Source of the DNA: Bacillus pinisoli
GTDB taxonomy: Bacteria; Bacillota; Bacilli; Bacillales; SA4
NCBI RefSeq assembly: GCF_023036475.1
Contig: NZ_JAJQKI010000008.1
Location: forward strand, 1 to 64,000
Direction of reading: 5' to 3'
DNA length: 64,000 bases
Part shown: positions 9,150-17,743 of the stretch, in pieces
Position numbering within the stretch: the stretch's first letter is position 1
Layout: the number at the start of each line of letters is the position of its first letter
The notes under the pieces: model-generated
What the model saw: the letters and a program-made list of their open reading frames with translations, nothing else
Told to the model about the DNA's origin: nothing
Database searches by the model: none
Made by a program: the position numbers and the translations under genes

Positions 9150-9958
9150 ATGTTTATATCCCAAATGTTACTACACAAAACGGAGCAACCCTTTGACTCC
9201 GATGATTATATAACAGAATTAAAACTAGACGGAATTCGTTTATTATATGCAGTTGATTTACATGGTAAAGTACGTCTTTACACTCGTCATAAAATGAAGT
9301 TACATCAAAGTTCCCGGAGTTAGTTGCCTTAAATAGTATTCCACCAGGCACCGTACTAGACGGAGAGCTGATCGTTACAAACGAGGATGGGAAGCCTGAC
9401 TTTGAAGCGGTCATGAGTCGTTTTCAGTCTAAGCGATCAAATTACAAGATTAGTTATGTAGTCTTTGATGTGCTACTTCATCAGGGAGAATCCGTAGCTA
9501 GCCTGCTGTTATTGCAGCGAAAGGAACTACTGACGGAGTTGATTCAAACAGACACTGACTTACTAGCAAAATCTCAGTTTATTGAAGGTAACGATGTTGC
9601 CTTTTTTGAGTTAACGAAGGCACAGTCACTTGAGGGGATTGTCTTGAAAAAGAAAGAATCCAAGTATGAAATAGGGAAGCGTAGTCACTCTTGGTTAAAG
9701 TGTATTAATTATCAGTATGCTGATGTGCTTGTTACTGGTTATCGTAAGAATGAGTTTGGGTGGTTACTTAGTGATTATAACGGAAAGTCTCTTGGGTTTA
9801 TGGAGTTTGGGGTTCCTGAGCATGAAAGAAAACGAGGGTACCAGGCTAAGAGATTGCATGAGAGTTCGGAGTTTGTTTATATAGAGCCGTTTGAGACTAA
9901 AGTTAAGTTACGGGAGTATACGAAAGCTGGATTATTGCGTTTACCTTCGCTCGCTTAA
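9150..9958 (+). pseudogene. ATP-dependent DNA ligase, YoqV-like, frameshifted
   Basis: Reads as a short ATP-dependent DNA ligase (about 270 aa when intact) like B. subtilis YoqV. The adenylation motif ELKLDGIRL (KxDG) is in the first frame. The second frame carries VLDGELIV, FVVFDVL-like YVVFDVLLHQG, EGIVLKKKESKYE and the C-terminal RSHSWLKCINYQYADVLVTG. The frames join near 9290: RLYTRH is expected to continue NNEVTSKFPEL, but one base is missing by an AAAA run, and the first frame stops at 9323. Without the missing base the two halves are otherwise continuous. The start at ATG 9150 follows GGTGAGGTG. It could be a real pseudogene or a sequencing error. The gene's 3' end is duplicated at 12634-12687. 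Confidence 0.8.
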
Positions 9959-9965
9959 GTGGCGG
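9911..9965 (+). repeat. Direct repeat copy 1: ligase 3' end
   Basis: The last about 16 codons of the ligase gene (CGGGAGTA... to ...AAGTGGCGG) recur at 12634-12687 with four mismatches and one indel. The pair brackets the SLATT and nuclease-like genes, like the left edge of an inserted cassette. Confidence 0.75.
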
Positions 9966-10414
9966 GTTTTTTTGATATAGGCAATACCCTGTTATATAAG
10001 CGTGTAGTTTAAATGATGAACAAGTTAAAAATCAATTTTAAAGCTACAATCCTAAATACTTATACTAATATGACCTTATAAAGTAACCTTAATGCCATGT
10101 GAATTTATATTGGATTTTTTTGTAATATTTTGTTGAAAATTCGTTGATAAACTACTAAGGTTGAAATATATAAATCCTCATTGAAAGAGCAAGTAAACGG
10201 TTATTTATATATGAGTAGTGTATATATTTTTTACTTGAATAAAAACAGGCAAGGTGCAGTTTGCATAAAGCTAGAAGTATTAGAAATGTTATGGGTTTGC
10301 AGAGATAAAAAATTCATCATTGGTTATTGAAACAAATGCGTATGTATTGCTAGATTCTATAGTACTAATTCAATGGAGATTTTATTTGTTTTCTAATAAG
10401 TGAGGGGATTTTAA
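9966..10414. other. Gene-free stretch upstream of the SLATT gene
   Basis: About 450 AT-rich bases without a credible coding frame. It starts with a T-run (GGGTTTTTTT) after the ligase and ends with the GAGGGG ribosome site of the next gene. I see no convincing promoter or RNA gene. Confidence 0.5.
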
Positions 10415-11056
10415 ATGAATGTGGATTACAAGAATATTACTATATTATCTGAAATTGAAAAGAAAGTTAAAACTCTTAATAAGCTAAGAAACACGAGAAT
10501 AAAAATGAGTCTCCGTTTAAAGAAATATAGTGAAAGATGGAAGGCGATTTTGTTTGTGATGAATATTGAGGCAGTTGTTTTTGTGTTATTGTCCCTTGGA
10601 GGGGAAGAAATTGACTCAATATTTACAGGAGCTACATTTAGTATACTAGCAGGAATTTTTTCAATTTATGTTATCCTGATTCAGTACTATATTAATGAGC
10701 TTAATTATAACGAAAGAGCATTAAAGGTACATTATCATCAATTAGATATAGAAGACCTAATTTTAAGACTAAAAGATTTATTAATTAAAGATAATAGTGA
10801 TAAAAACAGGTTAACAGAAAAGGATTATTTAGAAGAATTTAATACTATAATGTTTGAGTATCAAACATTATTAAAAAATAATGAGAATCATCATCCGATA
10901 GACTTTGAAGTAAGCATGAGGGAAAAGGCAGAAAATAGTGACAAACTAAAGAGAATTTTTGATCTAACTGTCGATAATATAGTCCTTTCCTTTAATTTGG
11001 TGCTAATAATCTTATTACCTATAGTAACCACTGTAATTCTTCTAGCTATGAGGTAG
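10415..11056 (+). CDS. SLATT-domain membrane protein (predicted pore effector)
   Basis: 213-aa membrane protein that fits the SLATT family, 2TM proteins associated with conflict systems and predicted to act as membrane-perturbing effectors. Visible features are a basic amphipathic N-terminus, paired membrane helices (about residues 41-63 and 70-93), a helical cytoplasmic region ending in [10 protein letters not shown] (the NENHxxID motif common in this family), and a C-terminal hydrophobic segment (about 187-211). GAGGGG precedes the ATG. It lies between the two copies of the ligase tail, together with a nuclease-like gene. Family assignment is by motif memory; the trigger is unknown. Confidence 0.72.
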   Translation: MNVDYKNITILSEIEKKVKTLNKLRNTRIKMSLRLKKYSERWKAILFVMNIEAVVFVLLSLGGEEIDSIFTGATFSILAGIFSIYVILIQYYINELNYNERALKVHYHQLDIEDLILRLKDLLIKDNSDKNRLTEKDYLEEFNTIMFEYQTLLKNNENHHPIDFEVSMREKAENSDKLKRIFDLTVDNIVLSFNLVLIILLPIVTTVILLAMR

Positions 11057-11382
11057 TTACTATGATAAGTGTATAAAAAATTTGGAGTTAGCTTATAAAT
11101 ATGTCTTTGTAAGTTTAATACAATTATAACCCTCAAACTGTTGCAAAAATGAATGTTAAAAGACCTTGGAAAGAATGCAGTATAAAAAAGTCAATGCAGA
11201 ATGCTGAAATTTATCCCCCTGTGTGTGTTGAAGAATCTATGTAACCAGTAGAACCATACCACTGGTATCATTTAATTGAGAAACTATATGCCCCTAGTAG
11301 AATTTTTATTAGACTTTTTTACTTTTTATCATTATCTTACTGAATTATGCTGTGTAATCACTATAAGGGGAGGAAGTTGTTT
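11057..11382. other. Intergenic stretch between SLATT and nuclease-like genes
   Basis: About 325 bases without a gene. It contains a small palindromic segment, ACCAGT...ACTGGT, around 11245-11265 and the strong AAGGGGAGGAAG ribosome site at the right end. The gap suggests the next gene has its own promoter, which I cannot place. Confidence 0.4.
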
Positions 11383-12486
11383 ATGTCTAAAAGAGATATA
11401 TCATTAGTAGAATATACCTGTCCAAGTAATAGAAGACGTGTGAAATTAAATGAAATTTATAGAGGTAATACCAGTATAAGTAAATTAGAATTAGCCATAG
11501 CAATTGCTAGAACCATCCTAAAGGATCCATATAAATTACCATTCTTAATATATCAGACTGGATCATCTCTACTCTTTTTAAAATATGTAATTACTAAGGA
11601 TAGAAATCTGTCATTAATTGATGGTGCTAATAATTTGTTTAGGGATTTCTCACGAAGTTCGAGAATAGGGGAGTTGGCGCAAGGAGTTTCATATTTATTT
11701 GCTCTGAATTACTTAAAGTTCCCATGTTTAATAGACTTTAAGGATTATACTAGAATCGAGCTACTTCCCGAACCAAACTTAAATGAAAGTACTCCTGACT
11801 TTGTTATGTATGATCCATCAGGTGGAGATATTTTCTTGCTTGAAATTAAGGGACGATGGCCGAATGAGGTAGATTTAGTTGAGTTAAAAAAGAAGTTTAA
11901 GAAAGCATTAGAACAATGTGTAAGTGGAAATAACTATTTTATATCACGAGGTCTCACAAATCCTGTCAGAGGAACATACGGGATTATTGTCGATTTTTTT
12001 GAAAAATCACATTCTGAAATCACTACATTAAGGTTAAGTGACCCTGAGGGAAAACCAAATGGTATGATTAAAAATCAAACATCACTTATAAAACAACACT
12101 ATGTAAGTTGGTTTTTAATGTTAGGGCATCTACAGACCGCTATGAGATTATATAATGGTTTAGATATAGGCGATTTTCAAGCAAGGAAAATTAACTTTAA
12201 CGGTGAATTGTTCTATATATTAGACCAAAGCGAGAGTGAAATAGATACTTTGCTTTCTCATATACTTGGTGGTAATTATATTTATGGAATATCTATTAAG
12301 ATATGGGACTTACTAAATTCTCCGAAAGAAATTAATAACTCTACTAGACTTACTTTTAAGTCAGTGGACAAGGAAGGTATTCATTTGTTTTCCGATGGAA
12401 CTATTGTGATAGAGAATGATTATCAGAAACAATTATTAAATTCAAATAAAGAAGTAGTAACAATTAACATAGATATAGATAGATAA
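11383..12486 (+). CDS. PD-(D/E)XK-like nuclease-fold protein of unknown function
   Basis: 367-aa cytoplasmic protein without a named family that I recognise. The middle contains a plausible PD-(D/E)XK active site: a glutamate in RIGELAQGVSYLF, then STPDFVMYDPSGGDIFLLEIKGRW (PDF ... EIKG), the classical order E - PD - ExK. This suggests a DNA-cutting or DNA-binding fold. The C-terminal half has no recognisable motif. The ATG at 11383 is chosen because AAGGGGAGGAAG lies 7 bases before it; an upstream in-frame ATG at 11347 has none. It sits with the SLATT gene between duplicated ligase ends, so the two may form one small system (inference). Confidence 0.6.
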   Translation: MSKRDISLVEYTCPSNRRRVKLNEIYRGNTSISKLELAIAIARTILKDPYKLPFLIYQTGSSLLFLKYVITKDRNLSLIDGANNLFRDFSRSSRIGELAQGVSYLFALNYLKFPCLIDFKDYTRIELLPEPNLNESTPDFVMYDPSGGDIFLLEIKGRWPNEVDLVELKKKFKKALEQCVSGNNYFISRGLTNPVRGTYGIIVDFFEKSHSEITTLRLSDPEGKPNGMIKNQTSLIKQHYVSWFLMLGHLQTAMRLYNGLDIGDFQARKINFNGELFYILDQSESEIDTLLSHILGGNYIYGISIKIWDLLNSPKEINNSTRLTFKSVDKEGIHLFSDGTIVIENDYQKQLLNSNKEVVTINIDIDR

Positions 12487-12567
12487 TAATTATTAATAAC
12501 TTCGTAATGTTTAATGAGAGAGATAGAATAATGGACAAAAGGGTACAAATCTCCTCTAAGGAACAAA

Positions 12568-12623
12568 GGGACGGACCTTCTGTTTTTTTTTTAGAAAAAC
12601 GAAAGAAACGCAAGATTCGTCCC
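12568..12623. repeat. Hairpin repeat, copy 4 / possible terminator
   Basis: GGGACGGACCTT pairs (with wobbles) with AAGATTCGTCCC across a loop that includes a run of ten T. Related to the three hairpins at 5.8-8.9 kb. It may also end transcription from the nuclease-like gene. Confidence 0.5.
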
Positions 12624-12633
12624 CGTGTTTATC

Positions 12634-12687
12634 CGGGAGTAACGAAAGCTGGATTATTACGGTTCCCTTCGCTCGCCTAAGTGGCGG
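12634..12687 (+). repeat. Direct repeat copy 2: remnant of a ligase 3' end
   Basis: Allowing one missing base, it reads R-E-x-T-K-A-G-L-L-R-F-P-S-L-A-stop, the same tail as the ligase gene (…TKAGLLRLPSLA), with CTTCGCTCGC and AAGTGGCGG conserved after it. Upstream of CGGGAGTA similarity ends abruptly, so this is the right edge of a duplicated or imported segment. The T-run GGAGGTTTTTATT follows. Confidence 0.75.
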
Positions 12688-12828
12688 AGGTTTTTATTCC
12701 ATTAAATGAAATTCGAACTTCTATTTTGTAATATATGGTAGAATATTGTAGAAATTATGCAGGAAAAACCTTGCAAATGGTGAAGTACTCAAAAGTTACT
12801 ATTTTAATAAATAAAAGGAATGATCCTA

Positions 12829-13446
12829 ATGTCAGCAATAACCGAGAGTAAAATAACACAAGTATTGGATTGGGCATATGAGAAGGCAGTTAATGGCTTG
12901 CCTGGTACTGATACTGCAGCTGATTTAGCAGAAAGCTATTTAAGTAAGCATTCAGATGTTGAAAAGGCGATTGAAAGTTTAATTAGATGGCAAAATGCAA
13001 AAGGTGCAACTAGTGGATTCCTTACTGGACTGGGGGGATTAATAACTCTACCAGTAGCAATACCAGCAAATATAGCTTCTGTTATGTACGTGCAAATTAG
13101 ACTGATAGCATCCATAGCACATATGAGGGGTTATGACTTAAAAGATGACCAAGTAAAGACTTTTGTGTTTGTATGCCTAACTGGTCAAGCAGCGACTGAT
13201 ATTTTAAAACAAGCTGGTTTAAAATTAGGTACAGCATTAGCAAAACAGGCAATAAAGAAAATTCCGGGTGAAGTTATAAAAGCAATAAACAAAGCTGTAG
13301 GTATAAGACTGGTTACTAAGTTTGGTGAAAAAGGAATTATTAATCTTGGAAAGGCAGTTCCATTGGTTGGGGGTCTTATTGGTGGAACTGTAGATGGAGT
13401 TGGAACTAATATAATTGGTAACACTGCAAAAAAGTTGTTTGTCTAA
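12829..13446 (+). CDS. EcsC family protein
   Basis: 205-aa protein of the EcsC family. The conserved block is visible from GFLTGLGGLITLPVAIPANIASVMYVQIRLIASIAHMRGYDL (split here as GLGGLITLPVAIPANI and VQIRLIASIAHMRGYD) to DDQVKTFVFVCLTGQAA, followed by a glycine-rich hydrophobic C-terminus (LVGGLIGGTVDGVGTNIIG). EcsC proteins are poorly understood; some lie with Ecs ABC transporters, but no transporter is present here. AAAAGGA ends directly before an ATG at 12820, so the ATG at 12829 is the workable start. The membrane coiled-coil gene follows after 42 bases, probably in the same operon. Confidence 0.85.
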   Translation: MSAITESKITQVLDWAYEKAVNGLPGTDTAADLAESYLSKHSDVEKAIESLIRWQNAKGATSGFLTGLGGLITLPVAIPANIASVMYVQIRLIASIAHMRGYDLKDDQVKTFVFVCLTGQAATDILKQAGLKLGTALAKQAIKKIPGEVIKAINKAVGIRLVTKFGEKGIINLGKAVPLVGGLIGGTVDGVGTNIIGNTAKKLFV

Positions 13447-13488
13447 ATCAAAAAGCTTATCCCATAATGCTAGAGGAGAGAATCACAT

Positions 13489-14442
13489 ATGGAGTTGGAG
13501 AAGGAGAGAGCTATATCCAACCAAAAACAGGGATTTCATAGATATTTGTTTCTTATTACAATAATAATTTCATCCATGTTAATTTCAGGTTCAATCGGAT
13601 ATACAGCTAGTCAAATGCGTATCAGCAATAGTGTTGGCGATACGACAGAGATTAGTACTATGAAAAACAGAGTAAATGAAGCTAGAAATAATTCATTAAA
13701 AGTAATTGAAACAGAACTACCTAAAATAATTAGCGAAATAGAAGAATACAACCAGGATGTAAATTTATTAGTTGAGAAAGTTGAGGAACTAAAGGGTAAT
13801 TTAGCATTTATAAGGGATTCAATAGACAAAATTGGTACAGCATTTAAGCTTGTTAAAGGAGTCAATACTTTTGTAGATCTTCCTATTGTAGGTAACATAA
13901 GTACTAACTTAAATTTAAACATAAGTACCAATTTAGCTTTAGCTAAAAATCAACTTAATGAAATTGATAGCATAATAGTTGAGTTGGATAACTTAACGGT
14001 TCTTAAACAAGAAATGAAAGAATCTCATCAAAAGTTAAATCTTCTATATGAAGAGTATCAAAAAGAAAAAAGCATTGAACATTTATTACAAATTGAACAA
14101 GAGTTAAACTCAAACTTGATTTATCAGATTGAAGAATTAAGGAAAGCCTCTATAGAAACTAGTAAACTTTTTGAACTATCTTCAAGTGTTCTAACTGCAA
14201 TAAATTCAATAAAGGATATGGGCAAAAATACGCTAGATGCAATTCAGTTTTGGAAAGAAAATGAAGGTAATTCTGTAATTGGAAAAGATATAAAAAAAAG
14301 TTTAGAAAAAGATGCTATAGTGAAGATTCAAAAGTTACCTAGTGAATTGGCTCAACGATCCAAGAGTAGTATAGCTTCAATAAACAATGTTCAAAGAGAG
14401 CTACAGACTATAAAGACAGCACAATTGATCAGTAGTGAGTGA
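13489..14442 (+). CDS. Membrane-anchored coiled-coil protein, unknown
   Basis: 317-aa protein with a single N-terminal membrane helix (about residues 18-42, including LFLITIIISSMLISG) and a long, mostly helical remainder rich in E, K, L and S with heptad-like spacing, probably outside the membrane. The central segment around GTAFKLVKGVNTFVDLPIVG is the only non-coiled part. No family recognised. It follows the EcsC gene by 42 bases with an AGAGGAGAG ribosome site, so the two may work together. Typical of island accessory genes in its strong AT bias. Confidence 0.65.
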   Translation: MELEKERAISNQKQGFHRYLFLITIIISSMLISGSIGYTASQMRISNSVGDTTEISTMKNRVNEARNNSLKVIETELPKIISEIEEYNQDVNLLVEKVEELKGNLAFIRDSIDKIGTAFKLVKGVNTFVDLPIVGNISTNLNLNISTNLALAKNQLNEIDSIIVELDNLTVLKQEMKESHQKLNLLYEEYQKEKSIEHLLQIEQELNSNLIYQIEELRKASIETSKLFELSSSVLTAINSIKDMGKNTLDAIQFWKENEGNSVIGKDIKKSLEKDAIVKIQKLPSELAQRSKSSIASINNVQRELQTIKTAQLISSE

Positions 14443-14672
14443 AGGGGGGATAACCCTCTTTTATTTTTTTTGGATTTAGATAAGTTACGGTGAACCATAT
14501 CACTAGTAAAGAGAGTGAAGAATTCAATTTGTTAACTAGTATATCAAATTGATAAATTTAAATTTTTTAGATCTCTATTATCCTTTAACTAAAAGAAAAT
14601 CATCGTCATTTTTTGTAAGATAATGTATAATTTTGCAGGTGCATAACTTATTAAAAAGGGAGGGCTTCAAGT

Positions 14673-15200
14673 ATGAAATTTAGGAGGGGGATCTCTAACT
14701 GTTCTATTTGGTTAAAACAAGCTTGGGTTCTAAAAAGTGTTGCTACTATATTAATTGGTCAATCTGGTATCTTTATAATTATTTTCTTTGTTGGTCCATC
14801 AAAACAAATTTCGTTAATTGAATCAATGTCACAGTATTTAGTGAAAGGTTCTTTATTTTTATCAAGTATTTCAATTGCCGGAAGTTTAATTTCTGCATAC
14901 TTCTTCGATAAAAGAGAAGAGAATCAAGAATCGGTGTTTGAAATTAGTAAAAGTGGTTTAGTGTACATAATCCTTATAGGATGTTCTGCAGCAATTTCTT
15001 ATGCTATTTTACCTTCTACATTTAGTCTGTATTTCCTAATTATACAAATATTAATTTTTTTAGGATTAATATACTGGAACTTCAAAATTAATCATATTAT
15101 CCATAATAAGGAATCTTATTCGAATTATATTGATTTAAAAGGCAAAAATGCCATGGAGTCAGGTAAGAAGATTGAAAGTCATAACGGTGTCAGTTTTTAG
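14673..15200 (+). CDS. Four-helix membrane protein, unknown
   Basis: 175-aa protein with four hydrophobic segments (about residues 20-40, 54-75, 90-111 and 115-137) and short basic ends. A GGGAGGG ribosome site lies before the ATG. No family recognised. Its stop is 19 bases before the first DGQHR gene, which has its own strong ribosome site, so both are probably cotranscribed. It could be the membrane component or effector of the DGQHR system (inference only). Confidence 0.6.
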   Translation: MKFRRGISNCSIWLKQAWVLKSVATILIGQSGIFIIIFFVGPSKQISLIESMSQYLVKGSLFLSSISIAGSLISAYFFDKREENQESVFEISKSGLVYIILIGCSAAISYAILPSTFSLYFLIIQILIFLGLIYWNFKINHIIHNKESYSNYIDLKGKNAMESGKKIESHNGVSF

Positions 15201-15219
15201 AGGTAAGGGGGGAGATCAA

Positions 15220-16398
15220 ATGTCAGCTGAATCACTGTCTTATAAGTATATAGAAATTGAACAACCTATTGGGACAATCTATATCGGAAAGCTTAATGCA
15301 GAAGATATTTATTCTATTTCATATTCGAGAATAAGAACAGAATATGAAGACGGTATTCAAAGAGTTAGAAATGAGGATCGAGTAAAGGCTATTGCTAATT
15401 ATTGTAAGGACCCAGATGCAATTTTCCCCACTCCAATAATACTTTCAGGGGATTCTAAGTACGTTGAGTTCGATTTGATAAATCAAACAATAAATTTAAA
15501 TTTACATTTATTAAGCAAAGATAATTATAGATTTAGTATAGTTGATGGACAGCATAGAATAGAGGGAATACATCGTTCTGGGTTTGAGAATAGATTTATA
15601 TTACCTATAATGCTTATATTAGATACTACACCAGAACAAGATGCATATTTATTTTCAGTAATTAATGGTAATCAAAAACCTGTATCTAAATCACAGGTTT
15701 TAGACTTATTTTCATTGTCTAGCGAACGAACTGTCCAAAAGGTCTGTAATTACTTAGTTAAACAATTGAACTCAGACTCGGACTCAGCATTGTATAGAAA
15801 AATAAAAATGTTGGGTATAAAGGACGAAGTGTCCCCAAAAGCGACCGTATCCCAAGCAACTATAATAAAGAATTTAATTAAGTATATTTCAAGAAATGTT
15901 GAAAAAGATAACCTTGATATAAAACTTAAGCAGAAGTTAGAAATACTAGACCCTAATACTTTTATTTTTAGAGATTATTTCATAAGAGAAGAAGACGATG
16001 TTATTTATAGGGTCCTTTTGAACTATTTTAATGCAATTTATATTGTTGAAAATAATTTGTTCAATAATAAATTAATTGATGAAAAGACTATTAATTTTCT
16101 AAATAAGACTGTCGGATATACTACTAAGATACAACTTTTAAGACCACTTTATTTAAAAGGTTTAGGTAATAAATCACTAAAGGTAGAATACTTTGAATCA
16201 GAGCTTGATATGGTATTTGAGAAATATAATGAATTATACCCGAATCTTAAAATTTCAGACAATTATGGATCAAGTGAAAGTGGTGCAAAAGAGTTATATC
16301 TTGACCTTATAAATTGTTGGGTATTGTCTAATGAGGAAAATAAGAGGTATCTATCTAAAACGGAAATAGAAAAAATAGATCCTAAAAAGAATATGTAA
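15220..16398 (+). CDS. DGQHR domain protein 1 (DndB-like)
   Basis: 392-aa protein with the family-defining motif FSIVDGQHRIEGIHRSGF near residues 105-122, followed by NGNQKPVSKSQ, the pattern of DGQHR (DndB/ParB-like) proteins. Relatives occur in DNA phosphorothioation (DndB, a regulator) and 7-deazapurine (Dpd) clusters. No DndC/D/E or Dpd genes are present here. The ATG at 15220 is chosen because AAGGGGGGAGA lies about 7 bases before it; the longer reading frame overlaps the previous gene. A terminator follows at 16588-16632, separating it from DGQHR protein 2, which has its own promoter. Confidence 0.85.
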   Translation: MSAESLSYKYIEIEQPIGTIYIGKLNAEDIYSISYSRIRTEYEDGIQRVRNEDRVKAIANYCKDPDAIFPTPIILSGDSKYVEFDLINQTINLNLHLLSKDNYRFSIVDGQHRIEGIHRSGFENRFILPIMLILDTTPEQDAYLFSVINGNQKPVSKSQVLDLFSLSSERTVQKVCNYLVKQLNSDSDSALYRKIKMLGIKDEVSPKATVSQATIIKNLIKYISRNVEKDNLDIKLKQKLEILDPNTFIFRDYFIREEDDVIYRVLLNYFNAIYIVENNLFNNKLIDEKTINFLNKTVGYTTKIQLLRPLYLKGLGNKSLKVEYFESELDMVFEKYNELYPNLKISDNYGSSESGAKELYLDLINCWVLSNEENKRYLSKTEIEKIDPKKNM

Positions 16399-16587
16399 CT
16401 TTTAAAGATTTTATGACACTCTATCTATATTGGTTGATATTAATGATGATTTACAAGATGGGACTAATAGTTTAACTGGATAACTAACTAGTGAACAAAT
16501 GGGCTTTCTCTATTCATAGACGATTACACACACCAGTAGATTAAAAGTCTTGGCTACTTAAACAAGTTATATAAAATTATAAAACTT

Positions 16588-16632
16588 AAGCTCGATACAC
16601 CATCATTATTGTGTATCGGGCTTTTTTTTTTA
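16588..16632 (+). terminator. Terminator after DGQHR gene 1
   Basis: Arms AAGCTCGATACAC (16588-16600) and GTGTATCGGGCTT (16611-16623) with one wobble, followed by a run of nine T. The interval 16399-16587 otherwise shows nothing. Confidence 0.85.
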
Positions 16633-16660
16633 GAATTTCTAGAAAAAGATCAATAAACAA

Positions 16661-16736
16661 TGTAACAGTTACTTTTGTTTATGTTACAATAAAAATTACA
16701 AAAACATATGTAACTGTTACATTAGTTTGCTATACT
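16661..16736 (+). promoter_or_regulatory. Promoter with paired palindromic operators
   Basis: TGTAACAGTTAC (16661-16672) and GTAACTGTTACA (16710-16721) are each a GTAAC-N-GTTAC palindrome and are inverted copies of one another, 37 bases apart. The second overlaps the expected -35 region of an extended -10 promoter, TGCTATACT (TATACT at 16731-16736). A repressor binding there would block the DGQHR2-GHKL-radical SAM operon. No repressor gene is obvious nearby. Confidence 0.55.
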
Positions 16737-16767
16737 ATTAATAGATTTTGCCGAACGGGGGGATATT

Positions 16768-17739
16768 ATGTCTAATATTAAGATTAATGTTATGAAGTCT
16801 GTACAAAAAGAAACGAATACATATTCGGGATTTTTGACAAAAAAAAATGCAGGTACTTTGTTGTTTTCTGACCATTACCCACCAATAAATAATAGACTTG
16901 GGTATCAAAGACCACCGGACCAAAAGAGGGCAGAATCTTTTGCTAAATACTTAAAGACAGTTAACTCGGCTTTTTCAACACCAGTATTGCTAAACTCTAG
17001 AACTAAAATAAAATACTATGAAGTAGCTCCCGGATTCGGTTATATAGAATTACCGGTAAAGGAATGCCTTTCAATTATAGATGGTCAACATCGCAGTTTA
17101 GGGATAATTAGACATTTTGAAGATGATATCGTTATTCCATTTTTGATATTTGAAAATTTAGAACCAGAAATAGAACAAGAACTTTTTATCACAATTAATA
17201 GAGAACAGAAAAAGGTATCCATGAGTCATGTCCATTTTATTGGTAGAAATAATGATGAATACTCAGAGGTTGCTATAAAACTAGAGTCTGATATTAATAG
17301 CCCTTGGTATCAAAATGTAAATTTAGTTGGTGCAAGAGGCACTAAGAGACCTGTTTCACTTCAATCACTAAGAAGCTCTATAATAGAACTGCTTCAAGCT
17401 GGGGAAATCAAGGTATTAAATTTTGAGCAAAAATATAATATTGCTATTGATTTTTGGAGTGTTGTCTCTGAAATTTGGCCGGAGGCATGGGATTCAAAAA
17501 AGAATTCCCTTCTAACTAAAGCAATTGGAACATTAGCATTAAGTAAATTGGGTGGCTTTATTATTCCAAATTGCTTAAACGACCAAAAAAATGGACTTAA
17601 TAAAGATAAGTTAAACAGTTATCTAAGCAAGGCATCAAAAGTTAATTGGATGAGTACTGGAGATTTTAAGGGGTATTCTGGCCGTCATGGTGCAGACTTA
17701 ATAAAGAATGAATTAGATTCAATAATCTTTAAGGATTGA
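16768..17739 (+). CDS. DGQHR domain protein 2 (DndB-like)
   Basis: 323-aa protein with ECLSIIDGQHRSLGIIRHF (about residues 105-123) and, downstream, ITINREQKKVSMSHVHF, which corresponds to NGNQKPVSKSQ in protein 1. It is therefore a second, diverged DGQHR paralogue in the same island. GGGGGG precedes the ATG. It is the first gene of an operon that continues with 17744, 18619, 20602 and 21912, with gaps or overlaps of only a few bases. In Dnd and Dpd systems such proteins sense or regulate DNA modification; here the role is unknown. Confidence 0.85.
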   Translation: MSNIKINVMKSVQKETNTYSGFLTKKNAGTLLFSDHYPPINNRLGYQRPPDQKRAESFAKYLKTVNSAFSTPVLLNSRTKIKYYEVAPGFGYIELPVKECLSIIDGQHRSLGIIRHFEDDIVIPFLIFENLEPEIEQELFITINREQKKVSMSHVHFIGRNNDEYSEVAIKLESDINSPWYQNVNLVGARGTKRPVSLQSLRSSIIELLQAGEIKVLNFEQKYNIAIDFWSVVSEIWPEAWDSKKNSLLTKAIGTLALSKLGGFIIPNCLNDQKNGLNKDKLNSYLSKASKVNWMSTGDFKGYSGRHGADLIKNELDSIIFKD

Positions 17740-17743
17740 TAAC

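Noticed and set aside
15220..17739. Dnd phosphorothioation system
   Set aside because: DGQHR motifs are present, but no DndC, DndD, DndE or dpt restriction genes are found nearby.
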